DNA of 64,000 nucleotides from Mycobacterium europaeum. GTDB lineage: Bacteria; Actinomycetota; Actinomycetes; Mycobacteriales; Mycobacteriaceae. The notes below the pieces were generated by a model. The model saw only the letters and a program-made list of their open reading frames with translations, was not told the origin of the DNA and did not search any database. Position 1 is the first letter of the stretch, and every line of letters starts with the position of its first letter. Below are positions 60,570 to 64,000 of the stretch, piece after piece. The translations under genes and the position numbers were made by a program. The DNA lies in contig NZ_LQOU01000042.1 of the NCBI RefSeq assembly GCF_002102155.1, positions 53,835 through 117,834 of the forward strand, in the 5' to 3' direction.

Positions 60570-60676
60570 GCGAACACAGTACTCATCCGCGACGGCTCCG
60601 TCGGGGCAAACCGCACCGACGCGCATCAGAGTTGCAGCCGATTGCCGCCGACGCTTTGCGGGCTAGACTCATCGCC

Positions 60677-61330
60677 ATGGCCGGCCCCGCATCGTCCGAC
60701 AAGGTGCGGGTGGTCGTCGGGGACGATCACCCGCTCTTTCGGGAGGGCGTCGTGCGCGCGCTCTCGTCGAGCGGTTCGGTGAATGTCGTCGCGGAGGCCG
60801 AGGATGGCTCGACGGCACTGGAATTGATCAAGCAGCACTCGCCGGACGTCGCGCTGCTCGATTTCCGGATGCCCGGCATGGATGGCGGGCAGGTGGCGGC
60901 GGCGGTGAGGAGCCAGCAATTGCCGACCCGCGTCCTGTTGATCTCGGCGCACGACGAGCCCGCCATCGTGTACCAGGCGCTGCAGCAGGGCGCCGCCGGG
61001 TTTGTGTTGAAGGACTCGACGCGCAGCGAGATCGTCAAGGCCGTGCTCGACTGCGCGCAGGGCCGCGACGTGGTGGCGCCCGCGCTGGTGGGCGGCCTCA
61101 CCGCGGAGATCCGTCACCGCGCGCAACCGACTGGCCCCGTGCTCAGCGCGCGAGAACGCGAGGTGCTCAACCGGATTGCGCGCGGTCAGAGCATCCCCGT
61201 GATCGCCGCGGAGCTGTTTGTGGCGCCGTCCACGGTCAAGACCCACGTGCAGCGCCTGTACGAGAAGCTCGGCGTCAGCGATCGGGCGGCGGCCGTTGCC
61301 GAGGCGATGCGGCAAGGTCTGCTCAGCTAG
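60677..61330 (+). CDS. NarL/LuxR-type response regulator
   Basis: 217 residues from ATG 60677. Receiver domain with acidic pair GDDHPLFREG, phospho-acceptor Asp62 in LLDFRMPGMDG and Lys in VLKDST. The LuxR helix-turn-helix is near the C-terminus (SAREREVLNRIARGQ and VAPSTVKTHVQRLYEKLGV). Partner of the divergent kinase. The 3' end overlaps the E1-alpha-like gene by 8 bases. Confidence 0.93.
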   Translation: MAGPASSDKVRVVVGDDHPLFREGVVRALSSSGSVNVVAEAEDGSTALELIKQHSPDVALLDFRMPGMDGGQVAAAVRSQQLPTRVLLISAHDEPAIVYQALQQGAAGFVLKDSTRSEIVKAVLDCAQGRDVVAPALVGGLTAEIRHRAQPTGPVLSAREREVLNRIARGQSIPVIAAELFVAPSTVKTHVQRLYEKLGVSDRAAAVAEAMRQGLLS

Positions 61331-62237
61331 CGGGCGACCAGTGGCCCGGTTCGCTCACCGGTGCCGGACGCTCCGCACGCAGTTGCGCGTTCGCGGACGC
61401 GGCGGCCTCGGCCACCAGGCGGCGGGCCCGTCGTTCCACCTCGTAGAGGTGCGCGGCGCTGACGCCCGCTCGGGTCAGCTGGCGCCGGGCGTAAACCAGG
61501 GGATCGACCCCGGCGGGGTGGTTGGTCCGATAGGTGACGGCCTCGACCAGGCGGGGGCCGCCGCCGGAGCCGGCCAGCTGCACGGCTTGGGCGACCGAGT
61601 CATGCACCGCCGCAACGTTCTTGCCGTCGACCGCCAGCACGGGCAATCCGTGGCGCTCGCGGGGACCACGGCGCACACCGGACCCGTCGCGAATGTCTTC
61701 GACGACGAACACCACCGGGAGGCGCCACGTCAGCGCGATCGCCGCGGCCGACTTGAACTCGGCGGAGTTCACGGCGTCGTCACCGATGACGCACAGCGTG
61801 ACCTTGCCGCCGCCGGCCACCTGCTGCGCATACGCGTCACCGAGAGCGAACACCATCGATCGCCGCACCGGGTCCGACGCGGCGAAGATCTGCTTCCATT
61901 CGGTCGCGAACGGGCTCTCCGGCACGCCGCCGGCCGCGACCGGGCTCGGCACGATCAGCTCGGCGATGGCCGGTCCCAACGGCAGGACCCGACCGACTCG
62001 CTGGGCGTGTTCGAAATGCCGGATCGCGGTGCTCATGATGTCGCCCGGTCGAAGCGCCGCGATCGTGCCGACGGCCACGGCCTCCTGGCCGAACGCGGCC
62101 ACCATGGGGCCGTTGAGCAGGCCGTCGATTCGCGACTCTTCCAGCGCCATGTCGAGCAGTCGCAGGACCCACATCCGGCGGTACAGCTCCAGCTGTTCAC
62201 CGAGGTGTGCGGCCGACAGTTCGGGTGTGCGAGCCAT
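61323..62237 (-). CDS. E1-alpha-like (TPP-dependent dehydrogenase) protein with degenerate TPP motif
   Basis: 304 residues from ATG 62237. The fold of 2-oxoacid dehydrogenase E1 alpha is seen in YRRMWVLRLLDMALEES and GPMVAAFGQEAVAVG. The TPP motif normally reads GDG...NN; here it is GDDAVNSAEF...VVEDIRDG, so the third Gly and both Asn are changed. No E1 beta or E2 gene is nearby. Binding of TPP is doubtful; it may be a pseudoenzyme. It follows MeaB by 140 bases on the same strand. Confidence 0.82.
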   Translation of the reverse strand: MARTPELSAAHLGEQLELYRRMWVLRLLDMALEESRIDGLLNGPMVAAFGQEAVAVGTIAALRPGDIMSTAIRHFEHAQRVGRVLPLGPAIAELIVPSPVAAGGVPESPFATEWKQIFAASDPVRRSMVFALGDAYAQQVAGGGKVTLCVIGDDAVNSAEFKSAAAIALTWRLPVVFVVEDIRDGSGVRRGPRERHGLPVLAVDGKNVAAVHDSVAQAVQLAGSGGGPRLVEAVTYRTNHPAGVDPLVYARRQLTRAGVSAAHLYEVERRARRLVAEAAASANAQLRAERPAPVSEPGHWSPAS

Positions 62238-62377
62238 TGCCGGGTCTCCTAACTCATGGCGGATCGTGCCGTCGAGCACAAGATCAACGTAGGGAGATCG
62301 GCGCGGCCGGGCCTCCGCCGATCGGTCCGCAAACGGGATGAATCGCCGTTCCCCCGATTGGGGGACAACGCCAGGCG

Positions 62378-63256
62378 TCAGTCCGGGTCTTGAGTGGTCG
62401 GTGACAGCAGCCGCTCGGCCGCCGAGTACGGGTCCCGGCCGCCGTCGACGACCGCTTCGGCGAGCCGGTCCAGCTCCGGCCGGCTCCTCAGGCGGGTCTG
62501 CGCCAGCGACAGGATCTGCGCTTTGGCGCGGGCCAGCCGGCGGGCACGACTGTCGGCGCGGTGATGGTCTTCGATGGCGGTCACCAGCTCCGCGACGCCG
62601 TGACCGCGGTCGGCGATGAGGCTCATGATCGGGGCGTCCGTCTCGGCCCGCAGGTCGCGCACGGTCTGCGCGGCACCCTCGCGATCGGCCTTGTTGACGA
62701 CGACGATGTCGGCGACTTCGAGCACGCCCGCTTTGGCGGCCTGGACCGCGTCGCCCGCACCGGGATTGAGGATGACGACGGTGGGGTCGGCGACGGCGGC
62801 GATCTCGATCTCGGACTGCCCCACGCCCACCGTCTCCAGCAGGACCACGTGGTAACCGATCGCCCCCAGCAGGCGGATGGCGGCGGGGACCGCCGCGGCC
62901 AGTCCCCCGAGGTGACCGCGGGTCGCCACGGACCTGATCAGCACGTCGGAGTCGTTGATGTGCGCGGCCATTCGTATCCGGTCGCCCAACAGCGCACCAC
63001 CGCTGAACGGCGACGACGGGTCCACCGCCAGCACCGCCACCCGGCGGCCCTGTTCCCGGTAGGCGCCGACCAGAGCGGCGATCGTCGTGGACTTGCCGGC
63101 GCCCGGGGGCCCGGTGATGCCGATGACGTTGACCGGGGCCGGCTCGATGCTCGCCAGCACCTCGTCGCGGCGCTCGCCCTCGACGAGGGAGAGGAGCCGA
63201 CCCGTCGCACGCGGAGATCCGTTGCGCGCGCCGGCAATCAAGTCGGCGATCTCCAT
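62378..63256 (-). CDS. meaB: MeaB/ArgK-family GTPase
   Basis: 292 residues from ATG 63256. P-loop GPPGAGKST near residue 48, VDPSSPFSGGALLGDR switch, ETVGVGQSE and NKAD base motif. MeaB proteins guard and load the B12 cofactor of acyl-CoA mutases. No mutase gene is next to it in the window, so it may serve one elsewhere. It abuts the thiolase gene, whose stop is the base after its start. Confidence 0.92.
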   Translation of the reverse strand: MEIADLIAGARNGSPRATGRLLSLVEGERRDEVLASIEPAPVNVIGITGPPGAGKSTTIAALVGAYREQGRRVAVLAVDPSSPFSGGALLGDRIRMAAHINDSDVLIRSVATRGHLGGLAAAVPAAIRLLGAIGYHVVLLETVGVGQSEIEIAAVADPTVVILNPGAGDAVQAAKAGVLEVADIVVVNKADREGAAQTVRDLRAETDAPIMSLIADRGHGVAELVTAIEDHHRADSRARRLARAKAQILSLAQTRLRSRPELDRLAEAVVDGGRDPYSAAERLLSPTTQDPD

Positions 63257-64000
63257 TTAGGGGGCTGGGACCTCGATGACGGTCGCGGACCCCATCCCGC
63301 CGCCCGCGCACATGGCCGCTACCCCGAATCCGCCGCCACGACGGCGCAATTCATGCACCAGCGTGACCAGCATCCTGGCGCCAGTCGCCGCCACCGGGTG
63401 CCCGAGCGAGCATCCGCTGCCGCTGACGTTGACCTTGTCCGGATCAAGGTCGAGTAGCTTGACGGTGGCCACGCACATCGCGGCGAAGGCCTCGTTGATC
63501 TCGAACAGATCCACGTCCGAGATGGAAAGCCCGGCACGGGCAAGCGCTTTCGGGATCGCCTCCACCGGCGCCAGCCCGGTGATCGCGGGGTCGACGCCGA
63601 CTGACGCCCAGGACCGCACGGTCCCCAGCGCGGGCAGCCCGAGCTGATCGCTCGCGATCGTCAGCGCGGCGGCACCGTCGTTGGCGCCGCAGGCATTGCC
63701 GGCGGTGATGGAGAAGCCCTCGATCTCGGGGTGCAGCGGCTTGAGTGCGGCCAGCTTCTCCATGGTGGTGTCGCGGCGCGGGTGTTCGTCGACCGCGAAC
63801 AGCCCGTGCGGCGTCTCGATGGGGACGATCTCCTCTTTGAAGCGGCCCTCGTCGATCGCGGCGATGGCGTTGTGGTGCGAACGCAGCGCCCACGCGTCCA
63901 TCTCTTCGCGGCTCACGCCGGCTTTCACCGCGGCGTTCCAGCCCACGGTGATCGACATGTCGAGGTTCGGCGCCTCCGGACTGTCCGGGTGGGTGGGGGG
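63257..64000 (-). CDS. thiolase, C-terminal part (cut by window edge)
   Basis: 248 codons (247 residues) are visible and the frame stays open to base 64000, so the N-terminus with the nucleophilic Cys is outside. The visible part has NACGANDGAAAL, EINEAFAAM, SGSGCSLGHPVAATGARM (catalytic His) and the second Cys in AMCAGGGMGS. An ATG at 63958 is internal, not a start. Thiolytic cleavage of 3-ketoacyl-CoA; cotranscribed with meaB. Confidence 0.9.
   Translation of the reverse strand, partial: PPTHPDSPEAPNLDMSITVGWNAAVKAGVSREEMDAWALRSHHNAIAAIDEGRFKEEIVPIETPHGLFAVDEHPRRDTTMEKLAALKPLHPEIEGFSITAGNACGANDGAAALTIASDQLGLPALGTVRSWASVGVDPAITGLAPVEAIPKALARAGLSISDVDLFEINEAFAAMCVATVKLLDLDPDKVNVSGSGCSLGHPVAATGARMLVTLVHELRRRGGGFGVAAMCAGGGMGSATVIEVPAP

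Noticed and set aside
62350..62365. Hairpin TCCCCC-GATT-GGGGGA between meaB and the E1-alpha-like gene
   Set aside because: Short 6-bp stem with no T tract on either strand; could be chance in GC-rich DNA, so not called a terminator.
62561..63457. 298-codon plus-strand frame
   Set aside because: Antisense to meaB, which has P-loop and NKAD motifs.
1..64000. Mobile element, prophage, tRNA or CRISPR origin of the cluster
   Set aside because: I found no transposase, integrase, direct-repeat array, tRNA-like cloverleaf or clear shift in base use; absence by eye is not proof.

Overview
The window is chromosomal DNA from a high-GC actinobacterium, most likely a non-tuberculous Mycobacterium (an M. 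avium-complex-like species is a guess). The grounds are the GC bias, frequent GTG/TTG starts and dense ATGA/GTGA overlaps. Gene content agrees: paired FadE-type acyl-CoA dehydrogenases, a mycofactocin-type SDR, P450s with single-cluster ferredoxins, a DUF35-thiolase protein and a Tat-exported multicopper oxidase lipoprotein. I see no rRNA, tRNA, insertion sequence, phage gene or CRISPR array. Almost every gene is a catabolic enzyme or a local regulator.

Layout. 1-13.3 kb: acyl-CoA dehydrogenases, a carboxymuconolactone-decarboxylase-like protein, 3-hydroxyisobutyrate-dehydrogenase-like proteins, an ACMSD-type amidohydrolase pair with a Rieske protein and a hydrolase, a NuoF-like flavoprotein with a ferredoxin, and a DUF35-thiolase/hydrolase/dehydrogenase operon. 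13.3-17.9 kb: two P450s, each with its own ferredoxin, and a TetR regulator. 17.9-22.5 kb: a beta-oxidation operon (FadE, enoyl-CoA hydratase, thiolase) and an amidohydrolase. 22.9-28.9 kb: a CMD-like protein, a Rieske oxygenase, an amidohydrolase, a SnoaL-like protein and a FadE pair. 28.9-33 kb: FadE, TetR and SDRs. 32.9-42.9 kb: a nearly gapless ten-gene minus-strand operon headed by a TetR gene. 43-47.2 kb: a PAS protein, an SDR, an NmrA-like protein and a multicopper oxidase. 47.2-58.8 kb: an mhpA/mhpB meta-cleavage operon with two hydrolases, a cyclase-family protein, an SDR, an LLM flavoenzyme and a KstD-like flavoprotein, opposite an IclR regulator and a second KstD-like flavoprotein. 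58.8-64 kb: a SnoaL-like protein, a divergent histidine kinase/response regulator pair, a degenerate E1-alpha-like protein, MeaB and a partial thiolase.

Regulation is the most interesting layer. A 15-bp palindrome, GAGAAT-N3-ATTCTC, occurs as four exact copies (about 1.1, 22.8, 30.2 and 31.0 kb), all between genes and upstream of catabolic genes. Weaker copies lie near 2.7, 9.1, 16.6, 22.6 and 56.4 kb. One exact copy lies in the divergent promoter of the TetR gene at 30260, which makes that protein the first candidate regulator. A second, unrelated operator-like element (TTAAGTCAAGC-N2-TTGATTTAA) occurs at 42867 and 44535. It links the TetR gene at 42175 with its ten-gene operon and with the SDR gene at 43701.

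A second theme is catalytically intact proteins beside, or fused to, relatives that have lost key residues. Examples are the amidohydrolases at 2857/3988, the M24 peptidases at 37121/38238 and the two halves of the CoA-transferase at 33706. The E1-alpha-like protein at 61323 and the amidohydrolase at 25022 have also lost ligand residues. The chemistry implied is oxidative attack on a ring or branched compound (P450s, Rieske oxygenase, MhpA, LLM), ring opening (MhpB and hydrolases), CoA activation, beta-oxidation or retro-aldol cleavage. The substrates cannot be read from the sequence.
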